DNA of 27,822 bases, from assembly GCA_937895775.1 (NCBI GenBank), contig CALBLD010000199.1, positions 1 to 27,822 on the forward strand. The letters run 5' to 3'. The notes under the pieces are model-generated. The model ran no database searches. It was given only the letters and a program-made list of their open reading frames with translations, and was not told where the DNA came from. The translations under genes and the position numbers were made by a program. How positions within the stretch are numbered: position 1 is the first letter of the stretch; the number at the start of each line of letters is the position of its first letter. Below, in pieces: positions 8,427 to 14,895 of the stretch. The stretch comes from an uncultured Clostridia bacterium. Lineage in GTDB: Bacteria; Bacillota; Clostridia; Oscillospirales; CAG-272.

Positions 8427-9100
8427 TTCCGTTCTCCGTTTATTCTTGCCATGACGAGCTTTTCGATCTCGTCGGCAATTTCGTCGATCGGACGGGGATC
8501 GTCCCCGTCGTAGCATTTTATCTTCGTCCATCCGAGATAGTCACTTGCGTAAAGTGCCGCCTCGTAGCAACGCTCCAGATACCCGCGGTCTGCCTCGTGT
8601 ATATCCTTAGTCCGACCCTCGCTCTCGGCTCTCGATGCGATCAGCCGTCCGGATATATCCGGGCGCATTTCAAGATAGATTATCAGATCGGGGCGCGGTA
8701 TCCCGAGCCTTTCGTACTCGTTTTCCCACAGCCAGTCAAGAAATTCGTTCCACTTTTCCTTCGGCATCTTGGAACACTGATGCACGGCATTCGCCGTCGT
8801 GTATCTGTCGGCGATTATCGTGACCCCGTTTTTGTAGTCCTCTCCCCATTCGGTGCGGTAGGACCAGTATCTGTCAACCGCAAAAAAAGTTGCCGCCGCA
8901 TATGCTCCGGTATCGTCAGGGTGTCCGCCAAGTTCGCCGTGCAGATAGCCGTCCACAAGTGCCGCGCTCTTTTTTCCGTAGCGCGGAAAATCGACTCTTC
9001 TTGCCGAAATCCCGTTTTTTCCGAGACGCTTTGTGAGCAGTCTGCTCTGCGTTCCCTTGCCCGAGCCGTCAAGCCCGTCAATAACTATCAGCCGACCCAT
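8423..9100 (-). CDS. tmk: Thymidylate kinase-like nucleotide kinase
   Basis: dTMP kinase phosphorylates dTMP to dTDP for DNA synthesis. The P-loop is GLDGSGKGTQ near the N-terminus, followed by VDFPRYGKKSA, the ADRYTTANAVHQ segment (family: DRY..S..AYQ), a Lid-like stretch with SRAESEGRTKDIHE, and ARxNGERK at the C-terminus. Start ATG 9100 follows AAGGG with eight bases between; a GTG at 9109 overlaps more of pgsA. The gene overlaps pgsA upstream and the DJ-1 gene downstream, so translation is probably coupled. The P-loop (GSGKGT) and DRYTTAN differ somewhat from classical bacterial Tmk, so another deoxynucleotide kinase is possible. Confidence 0.83.
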   Translation of the reverse strand: MGRLIVIDGLDGSGKGTQSRLLTKRLGKNGISARRVDFPRYGKKSAALVDGYLHGELGGHPDDTGAYAAATFFAVDRYWSYRTEWGEDYKNGVTIIADRYTTANAVHQCSKMPKEKWNEFLDWLWENEYERLGIPRPDLIIYLEMRPDISGRLIASRAESEGRTKDIHEADRGYLERCYEAALYASDYLGWTKIKCYDGDDPRPIDEIADEIEKLVMARINGERK

Positions 9101-9101
9101 T

Positions 9102-9698
9102 TCATTCACCCTTTTTCAGAAGCGGCAGATAGATGATGAAATAATTTATGCCCGAATAGACGGTCATAAACACCATGACTGCAAGCGATGTATATGTCAG
9201 CACCGGCGTTTCCCAGAGAAGCGGCTCAAGCAGTGCCGCCAGAATGAATATGATCTGCGAGACCGTCTTGATCTTGCCCGCCATGTTTGCGGCGATCACC
9301 TTGCCGTCGCCGTTCTTGCAGATAAGCCTCAGCGAGGTCACCGCAAGTTCGCGCAGTATTACGATAAATGTTGAAAATGTGAGAATGACCGCAAACACAC
9401 GATCGTCGCCCATATAGACGATAAGCGAGAGCATCGCGCCGAGTACAAGAAGTTTGTCAGCAAGCGGATCAAGGAATTTGCCGAAATCGGTCACGAGCGA
9501 ATATTTGCGTGCCAGTTTGCCGTCAAGCATATCAGTAAGCGAGATCACGCCGAACATAAGTGCGCCGATTATCCGGGTCGCATCCCCGCCCCCGATGTCA
9601 AAGATCACGAATATCATAAACACCGGAACCAGCAGTGCGCGGACGACGGTCAGTATATTCGGCAGATTTTTCGGACATGTTTTTGTTTTATCGGACAT
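9102..9698 (-). CDS. pgsA: CDP-diacylglycerol--glycerol-3-phosphate 3-phosphatidyltransferase
   Basis: PgsA makes phosphatidylglycerol phosphate, the committed step to phosphatidylglycerol, in the cytoplasmic membrane. The CDP-alcohol phosphotransferase motif D-x2-DG-x2-AR-x8-G-x3-D-x3-D is complete, with D56, D59, G60, A63, R64, G73, D77 and D81. The N-terminal NLPNILTVVRALLVPVF is typical of PgsA, and six or so membrane helices cover the 198 residues. Start ATG 9698 has AAAGG upstream with long spacing. It lies 26 bp after rimO, and the rimO-pgsA pairing is common in Bacillota, which supports both calls. Confidence 0.95.
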   Translation of the reverse strand: MSDKTKTCPKNLPNILTVVRALLVPVFMIFVIFDIGGGDATRIIGALMFGVISLTDMLDGKLARKYSLVTDFGKFLDPLADKLLVLGAMLSLIVYMGDDRVFAVILTFSTFIVILRELAVTSLRLICKNGDGKVIAANMAGKIKTVSQIIFILAALLEPLLWETPVLTYTSLAVMVFMTVYSGINYFIIYLPLLKKGE

Positions 9699-9724
9699 AG
9701 CAGTAATTACCTTTCAGTTTTTTC

Positions 9725-11053
9725 TTATTCGACGGGATCGGCAACAAGATCGTAGTCAAGCACGTCTCTGATCTCAACAGTCGTGAACTCACCGATCGGG
9801 TACTTCCCGGCTGGTGCGGTAAAATATATTTTTCCGTCAACATCGGGAGCGTCGGCATAGCTTCTGCCGTAGTAGGCATCCGAAACCGGATCAAAGCCCT
9901 CGACAAGCAGTTTCACCTCTTTGCCGACAAGCGATCTGTTGTATTCGTCGGTGACGGCAAGCTGTTCGGACATTACGGCATCGTATCTGTCCTGCTTTGT
10001 CTGCTCGTCGATCTGATCGTCGAACTCCGCCGCGGGCGTCCCCTCCTCGGCGGAATAGGTAAACGCGCCGAGATGCTCAAACTTTTCTTCCCTTATATAT
10101 TCGCAAAGCTCGGTGAACTGTTCGTCGGTCTCGCCGGGAAAGCCGACAATGACCGTCGTTCTTATTACAAGATCGTCTATCTCCGAGCGGAGCTTTCCTA
10201 TATTCTCTTTTATCAGCGACGCACCGCCGTGCCTGTTCATCCTGCGGAGCAGATCGTTGTTTATGTGCTGTATCGGCAGATCCATATAGTGGAGCAGGCG
10301 GGGATTGTTCTTCATCTCGGCGATCAGCTCGTCGGTTATCTTGTCAGGATAGCAGTAGAGCAGTCTTATCCACGGAATGTCGGTCTCGGCGCATATCGCC
10401 CTGACCAGTTTCGCAAGCGAATACTCACCGTAAAGATCAAGTCCGTATCTCGTGGTGTCCTGCGCAATTATGTTCAGTTCCTTACAGCCGGACGCTTCCA
10501 ACCTTTTTGCCTCTTCGACAAGTGCCTCGATCGGACGGGAGCGGAAGCGACCCCTTATGTTCGGTATCGCACAGTATGTACAGCGGTTGTCACAGCCCTC
10601 CGCCACCTTCAGATATGCGGAAAATGCGGGGGTCGTCAGTATTCTCTCTCCCCCGAGCGGGCAGATGTCCCTGTCATCGAACGAGCTGTATCTCTTTTTG
10701 TTGTATGCCGCCTCGACCGCCTCGTAAATATGCGAGAGCGAGCCGACGCCGATCAGCGCGTCCACCTCGGGCATTTCGGTGAAAATTTCCTCTTTGTAAC
10801 GCTCGGCAAGACAGCCGCAGACAACTATTCCGCGCAGATTTCTGTGTTTTTTCAGCCATGCGACATCAAGGATGTTGTCAATCGCCTCTTTTTTCGCGCT
10901 TTCTATGAATGCGCAGGTGTTGACTATAATTACATCCGCTTCGGTTTCCTCGGCGACTATCTCACACCCCTTTTCGGCAAGGGTATGGAGCATCACCTCG
11001 GTGTCCACCTGATTCTTCGAACATCCGAGCGAAACAAATCCGACCTTTATCAT
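9725..11053 (-). CDS. rimO: Ribosomal protein uS12 (S12) methylthiotransferase RimO
   Basis: RimO is a radical-SAM enzyme with two 4Fe-4S clusters that adds a methylthio group to the conserved Asp of ribosomal protein S12. The N-terminal MTTase domain has the three cluster cysteines in LGCSKNQ (C11), NTCAF (C47) and CGCL (C81). The radical-SAM motif CDNRCTYCAIP gives C154, C158 and C161. A TRAM domain occupies the C-terminus (VGKEVKLLVEGFD onwards). The length of 442 matches RimO, and the S12-type SLGCSKNQVD start separates it from MiaB. Start ATG 11053 follows AAGGAG. Confidence 0.96.
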   Translation of the reverse strand: MIKVGFVSLGCSKNQVDTEVMLHTLAEKGCEIVAEETEADVIIVNTCAFIESAKKEAIDNILDVAWLKKHRNLRGIVVCGCLAERYKEEIFTEMPEVDALIGVGSLSHIYEAVEAAYNKKRYSSFDDRDICPLGGERILTTPAFSAYLKVAEGCDNRCTYCAIPNIRGRFRSRPIEALVEEAKRLEASGCKELNIIAQDTTRYGLDLYGEYSLAKLVRAICAETDIPWIRLLYCYPDKITDELIAEMKNNPRLLHYMDLPIQHINNDLLRRMNRHGGASLIKENIGKLRSEIDDLVIRTTVIVGFPGETDEQFTELCEYIREEKFEHLGAFTYSAEEGTPAAEFDDQIDEQTKQDRYDAVMSEQLAVTDEYNRSLVGKEVKLLVEGFDPVSDAYYGRSYADAPDVDGKIYFTAPAGKYPIGEFTTVEIRDVLDYDLVADPVE

Positions 11054-11121
11054 TTAATTTTATACTCCTTATGTGTCCTGTTTGTATATAATGTGTATCT
11101 ATTTATGAAATTCCGACGATT

Positions 11122-11826
11122 TCAGTCGATCCTCGGCGTGTATCCCGGAAGAACCGACGACAGTATCCCGAACAGTCTCCCGACAGCCTCACCGTCGGTC
11201 GGCACTCTGCCCTCGTCAAAAATAATCACGGCAGTCTTTTCCCCGTCGTAGGAGGTCAGAACTATGTCCGAAACGTCAAAACCCGCACGGTTTGCCGCTT
11301 CAAGTGCCTTCATGCGCAGTTTCTCCGACTTTGATGTCGCCCCTGCACGACCGTCGTACTCGGAGGCTCGCTTTGAGAAAAAGGCAAGCACGCCGAAAAG
11401 CAGAGTCAGAGCCAGAAGTACCGCCTCAAGTGTGTATGAATTGCTCACAAATCTCTCGCGGATTGCCGACGACGATATCGACGACCGACAATAGACATAA
11501 TATCTCAGCACAAGCATGACCGCTCTTTCGATCGGAAGCAGGGCGAGCGATACAGCACCCGAAACCGCCGATCGCAGATGAGTCCTGCCGCAAAGTCCGA
11601 ACACACCCGGGAAAACCGCGGCGACCGCCAGCACGCCGCAGATCGCCGCGCGCAGAAGGTCCGCCGATTCATCGGCACGCAGTCTGCCGCCCGCCGCAAG
11701 ACGGCGGAAAACAGAGCCGGTCATGACCGACGACGATGCATACGCCACGATCAGCAGCAGAGCAAATATCAGCAGACATATCAGTGACAGCACCTTTACC
11801 GTCACCATTTTCGGTTTGTTATCCAC
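11122..11826 (-). CDS. Hypothetical membrane protein
   Basis: I do not recognise this 234-residue protein. It has one N-terminal membrane helix (VLSLICLLIFALLLIVAYA), a second at AAICGVLAVAAVFPGVFGLC, a third at VSLALLPIERAVMLVLRYYV and a fourth at LEAVLLALTLLFGVLAFF. A soluble C-terminal part of about 75 residues contains a beta-alpha pattern (DIVLTSYDGEKTAVIIFDEG). Start GTG 11826 has AAAAGGAG seven bases upstream. The gene begins 14 bp after the recX stop and is followed by a 68-bp gap before rimO, so it probably ends the recA-recX transcript or is read through into rimO. No function is assigned. Confidence 0.75.
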   Translation of the reverse strand: MDNKPKMVTVKVLSLICLLIFALLLIVAYASSSVMTGSVFRRLAAGGRLRADESADLLRAAICGVLAVAAVFPGVFGLCGRTHLRSAVSGAVSLALLPIERAVMLVLRYYVYCRSSISSSAIRERFVSNSYTLEAVLLALTLLFGVLAFFSKRASEYDGRAGATSKSEKLRMKALEAANRAGFDVSDIVLTSYDGEKTAVIIFDEGRVPTDGEAVGRLFGILSSVLPGYTPRID

Positions 11827-11840
11827 AGCCGCACTCCTTT

Positions 11841-12596
11841 TCAGAAAGTTCTGCGCATTCTCGGGGTCTTTCCGTTTCTGATCGTTTTCGGCGTCTCGGG
11901 ACGGGGAGGCAGTGCCTCTATCGCCGCATCAACCGCCTTTTTTATCAGCTCGGCTTCGTATCCCCTTGCCGCCATCGCCCGTATGAGCCGTTCCTTTCCG
12001 CTTTTCAGATTGTTGTTTGCAAATTCATTTGCTGGAGATTCGAAATCGATCTCTTCGACGACCGAGTCAAAATATATTTCCACGCTGTCCCTGTCGAACC
12101 GCTTGAGCAGTTCCTGTCTTACTCTTATCCTGCCGAAATATTTTTTGTTTACCATCGTTTCGGTCATGTTTTTTATGAGCGGTCCGTCGCTTATCAGCTT
12201 CTTTTCGCAGAATTTGCTGATAATTTTTCCCACGATGTCGGGGCGGTATCCGCGCATCAGCAGCTTGTCGCGCATCATTTTTCTCGAATTGTCTCCGAAC
12301 ATTATTATGCGCAGTGCCGATTCAAGGCATTTATCGTACTCTTTCTTCCAGAACTCCTCCTCGTCGGGCATTTCCTCCCCGACAAGTTCTATTCTTGTTC
12401 TGCGGCGGTAGCCGATCTCCGCTTTTTTCCTCACGATCTTGCCGTCGGGGGTTCTTTCGGTTCCGTTTTCGCCTTCGGCTTCGGTTACCGATTCGTTTTC
12501 GCCTTCGGCTTCGGTACCGTCATCTACCGCATCTTCGTCATCGACCACGATTTCGTTTAAATTTTCCTCAGCTCCGGTACAATTGCCATTATCCAT
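11841..12596 (-). CDS. recX: RecX family regulatory protein
   Basis: RecX binds RecA and limits RecA filament growth. The helical three-repeat RecX core is visible from about residue 80: ALRIIMFGDNSRKMMRDKLLMRGY, then ISKFCEKKLISDGPLIKNM, KKYFGRIRVRQELLKRF and a last unit ending in RLIRAMAARGYEAELIKKAVDAA. The N-terminus is an acidic extension of about 50 residues with a duplicated EAEGEN block, encoded by a 22-bp DNA direct repeat. It lies 25 bp after recA on the same strand, the usual arrangement. The ATG 12596 site has only a weak ribosome binding site (GTGAAAAAG), which may keep RecX low relative to RecA. Confidence 0.92.
   Translation of the reverse strand: MDNGNCTGAEENLNEIVVDDEDAVDDGTEAEGENESVTEAEGENGTERTPDGKIVRKKAEIGYRRRTRIELVGEEMPDEEEFWKKEYDKCLESALRIIMFGDNSRKMMRDKLLMRGYRPDIVGKIISKFCEKKLISDGPLIKNMTETMVNKKYFGRIRVRQELLKRFDRDSVEIYFDSVVEEIDFESPANEFANNNLKSGKERLIRAMAARGYEAELIKKAVDAAIEALPPRPETPKTIRNGKTPRMRRTF
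12464..12515. repeat. Two-copy direct repeat inside recX
   Basis: A 22-bp sequence beginning CGTTTTCGCCTTCGG occurs at 12464-12485 and again at 12494-12515, offset by 30 bp. It encodes a repeated Glu-Ala-Glu-Gly-Glu-Asn block in the acidic N-terminal extension of RecX. The 30-bp step keeps the frame, so unit number could change by slippage without breaking the gene. Confidence 0.85.
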
Positions 12597-12621
12597 AAAT
12601 TTGCTTTTTCACGTTCTCCGA

Positions 12622-13713
12622 TCAGATATCCACGTCAAAATCGCCTGTATCGAGCAGGAGATCGTCCTCCTTGTCTATCGTAGATGCGTCCGACGAACGC
12701 ACCTTGTCCTCTATTTCCTTCATAAGTGCGGGATTTTCCTCAAGCGTCTGCTTTGCCTTGTCTCTTCCCTGTCCGAGACGCTCCTCGTTGTACGAGAACC
12801 ATGCTCCCGACTTCTCGACGATTCCGAGATCGACCGCAAGGTCAAGTATTTCTCCGACTTTTGATATTCCCTTGCCGTAAAGTATGTCAAATTCGGCTAC
12901 CCTGAAAGGCGGCGCGACCTTGTTCTTGACAACCTTCACCTTTGTTCTGTTTCCGAGCGATTCCGAGCCGTTTTTCAGCGTCTCGGTGCGGCGGACGTCA
13001 AGTCTTACCGACGCATAATATTTGAGCGCGTTTCCGCCCGTCGTGACCTCGGGGTTTCCGTAGGCGATGCCGACCTTCATTCTGAGCTGGTTTATGAATA
13101 TCACGATACAGCTCGTCTTGGAGATCGCCGCGGTCAGCTTTCTCAGTGCCTGCGACATAAGTCTTGCCTGAACGGCAACCTGCGATGCGCCCATCTCCGA
13201 ATCGACCTCCGCCTGCGGAACAAGTGCCGCAACCGAGTCGACGACTATTATATCGACCGCACCCGAGCGCACGAGTGCCTCGGTTATGTCAAGTGCCTGC
13301 TCGGCACTGTCCGGCTGTGAAACGAGCAGATCGTCGATGTTTATCCCGAGTGCCTTCGCATATACGGGATCAAGTGCATTTTCGACGTCGATATATGCCG
13401 CCGTTCCGCCGATTTTCTGCATTTCGGCAACGCAGTGCAGAGCCAGTGTTGTTTTACCCGACGATTCGGGACCGTATATCTCGACGACTCTGCCGCGCGG
13501 CAGTCCGCCGATCCCGAGCGCGAGGTCAAGCGTCAGCGAGCCTGTCGATACCGCAGTCACGTTCATCGACGTGTTTTCGCCGAGCTTCATTATCGCTCCC
13601 TTGCCGAATTCTTTTTCTATCTGCAAAAGCGCATTTTCAAGTGCTTTTTTTCTTGCGTCGCCGTCGGTCGGTGCCGCCGCTGCCGCTGTCGCTTTTTTTG
13701 ATCCCTTTGCCAT
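12622..13713 (-). CDS. recA: Recombinase RecA
   Basis: RecA forms ATP-dependent filaments on single-stranded DNA, drives strand exchange and induces the SOS response. The Walker A motif GPESSGKTT, the catalytic Glu in DVENALDP, Walker B IIVVDSVAALVP, loop L1 (DSEMGASQVAVQARLMSQALRKL region) and the L2 segment INQLRMKVGIAYGNPEVTTGGNALK are all present. The acidic C-terminus (DKEDDLLLDTGDFDVDI) is typical. I start at ATG 13713 (MAKGSKK) because AAAGGA lies nine bases upstream of it; a TTG at 13719 is too close to that site. The segment usually written AEHALDP reads VENALDP here, a substitution at the His that keeps the Glu. Length 363 is normal. No clear LexA box is visible upstream. Confidence 0.98.
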   Translation of the reverse strand: MAKGSKKATAAAAAPTDGDARKKALENALLQIEKEFGKGAIMKLGENTSMNVTAVSTGSLTLDLALGIGGLPRGRVVEIYGPESSGKTTLALHCVAEMQKIGGTAAYIDVENALDPVYAKALGINIDDLLVSQPDSAEQALDITEALVRSGAVDIIVVDSVAALVPQAEVDSEMGASQVAVQARLMSQALRKLTAAISKTSCIVIFINQLRMKVGIAYGNPEVTTGGNALKYYASVRLDVRRTETLKNGSESLGNRTKVKVVKNKVAPPFRVAEFDILYGKGISKVGEILDLAVDLGIVEKSGAWFSYNEERLGQGRDKAKQTLEENPALMKEIEDKVRSSDASTIDKEDDLLLDTGDFDVDI

Positions 13714-13743
13714 TTTCAAATATCCTTTCGCAATATATAATTA

Positions 13744-14247
13744 CTACTGTGCGTTTTCGATCTGTTCCTTTATATATTCTGCCGCCCGGTCCGCCTTTTT
13801 CATTCTGACGAACATATACCTCTTCCCGTCGGAGGCGGTAATACACAGCTTTCCGCCTTTTGCATAGCAGTCGGCGATCTCCCCCTTTGAAAGGGTACGG
13901 TTTTCGACAGGGTCGTCGGCATGCGCCTTCTTTGCCTTCGGAGAAAGCGTCGGTGCCGAGATCACGACACCTCTTTCGTAAACATCGACCGATGTTTTTA
14001 CCGCTCCGAGATTTTTCCTCAGATAAAAGAAAAGAAAGAAAGAGAGTACCGCCATCGTGCCGATGAACGCAGGCGCGCCGTTCATCTGCGCGTCGATGTT
14101 GTTGTTTGCGCCCTCGACGACTATTCCGTAGACCACCGCCAGCAGAAAATCGCAGAAGAGTATCGCTCCCCACAGCCTCACAGCCGACGGCTTTGCGGAG
14201 CGGTCGGCGATCAGCAGTCTGCCGAGACTGTTTTCATTTTCCTTCAT
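13744..14247 (-). CDS. Small membrane protein with possible PH-like C-terminal domain
   Basis: I do not recognise the family by name. I start at ATG 14247 (MKENENSLGRLL), whose A is shared with the TGA of the upstream lipoprotein gene; the longer frame to 14289 overlaps that gene further. The 167-residue protein has two membrane helices (LWGAILFCDFLLAVVYGIVV and FIGTMAVLSFFLFFYL) followed by a soluble part with the beta-rich pattern VDVYERGVVISAP...LSKGEIADCYAKGGKLCITASDGKRYMFV and a final helix. That pattern resembles bacterial PH-like domains found after paired membrane helices. It is translationally coupled to the lipoprotein gene and lies 30 bp before recA. Confidence 0.7.
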   Translation of the reverse strand: MKENENSLGRLLIADRSAKPSAVRLWGAILFCDFLLAVVYGIVVEGANNNIDAQMNGAPAFIGTMAVLSFFLFFYLRKNLGAVKTSVDVYERGVVISAPTLSPKAKKAHADDPVENRTLSKGEIADCYAKGGKLCITASDGKRYMFVRMKKADRAAEYIKEQIENAQ

Positions 14248-14852
14248 CAGCCGATTTCCACCGCCCATGTCTGGCTGTCCAGCTTCCATACCGATCCTTC
14301 GCTGAGCAGTTTTATCTTCATTGTCCTGCGGTTCTGACTGCTTCCCGCAACATATTCGATCTCACATTCGATTATCGACTGCGTCGATCTTGTGACTTTA
14401 AGCGTGTCGGGGAAAACCTTCGCCGTAAGATTGTACGGTTTGTGATTCTGCGAAACGTCGATTTTCAGAAGCACATTCCCCTCTGTTGCGTCGCAGAAGC
14501 GGGACATGACGTTGTCGTTGTTTTCAAAGGCATAAGCCTCGATTATCTTCATCATGTCCTGCGAATATATCTCATTTGCCGCGTCGCGCAATTCCTTGCA
14601 GCTTTTGTACGGGCTGTCGGCGGATACCGTATAATAGACCGCGGTCGCGCTTGACTCGTCCTTCGGATAGATTTCTCCGCTTACCGCAAAGCCTTCTCCC
14701 CATATGTAGCTGTTCAACACGACATCCTTTTCAAGCAGAGGCAGAAGAATATCCCTTACCTCGTTTTCCTTACCGCTGTAAGGACCGCCGCAGCCCGCAA
14801 GCGTCAGCGCGGCAATCAGCAGTACGCAAAGCACTGTCAGTATTTTTTTCAT
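14247..14852 (-). CDS. Lipoprotein of unknown function
   Basis: A clear type II signal peptide (MKKILTVLCVLLIAALTLAGC) ends in the lipobox LAGC with Cys21, so the 181-residue mature protein is lipid-anchored outside the membrane. The mature region mixes helices (EVRDILLPLLEKD, CKELRDAANEIYSQDMMKII) and strands (TAVYYTVSA, SIIECEIEYVAG, SVWKLDSQTWAVEI), a pattern reminiscent of small alpha+beta cone folds, but I cannot name a family. Start ATG 14852 follows GGAGG. The stop overlaps the start of the next membrane protein gene by one base, so the two are probably a functional pair. Confidence 0.8.
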   Translation of the reverse strand: MKKILTVLCVLLIAALTLAGCGGPYSGKENEVRDILLPLLEKDVVLNSYIWGEGFAVSGEIYPKDESSATAVYYTVSADSPYKSCKELRDAANEIYSQDMMKIIEAYAFENNDNVMSRFCDATEGNVLLKIDVSQNHKPYNLTAKVFPDTLKVTRSTQSIIECEIEYVAGSSQNRRTMKIKLLSEGSVWKLDSQTWAVEIG

Positions 14853-14895
14853 TTTCTGCCTCCGTCAGTTTTTCGTTTGTTTTGCCGAAATCCGA

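Noticed and set aside
10073..11251. Long + strand open frame (392 codons) opposite rimO
   Set aside because: Antisense shadow of rimO, no recognisable motifs or proper binding site.
13714..13743. LexA/SOS box upstream of recA
   Set aside because: I looked for a GAAC-N-GTTC type dyad in the 30-bp gap and found none. A site upstream of the operon is still possible.
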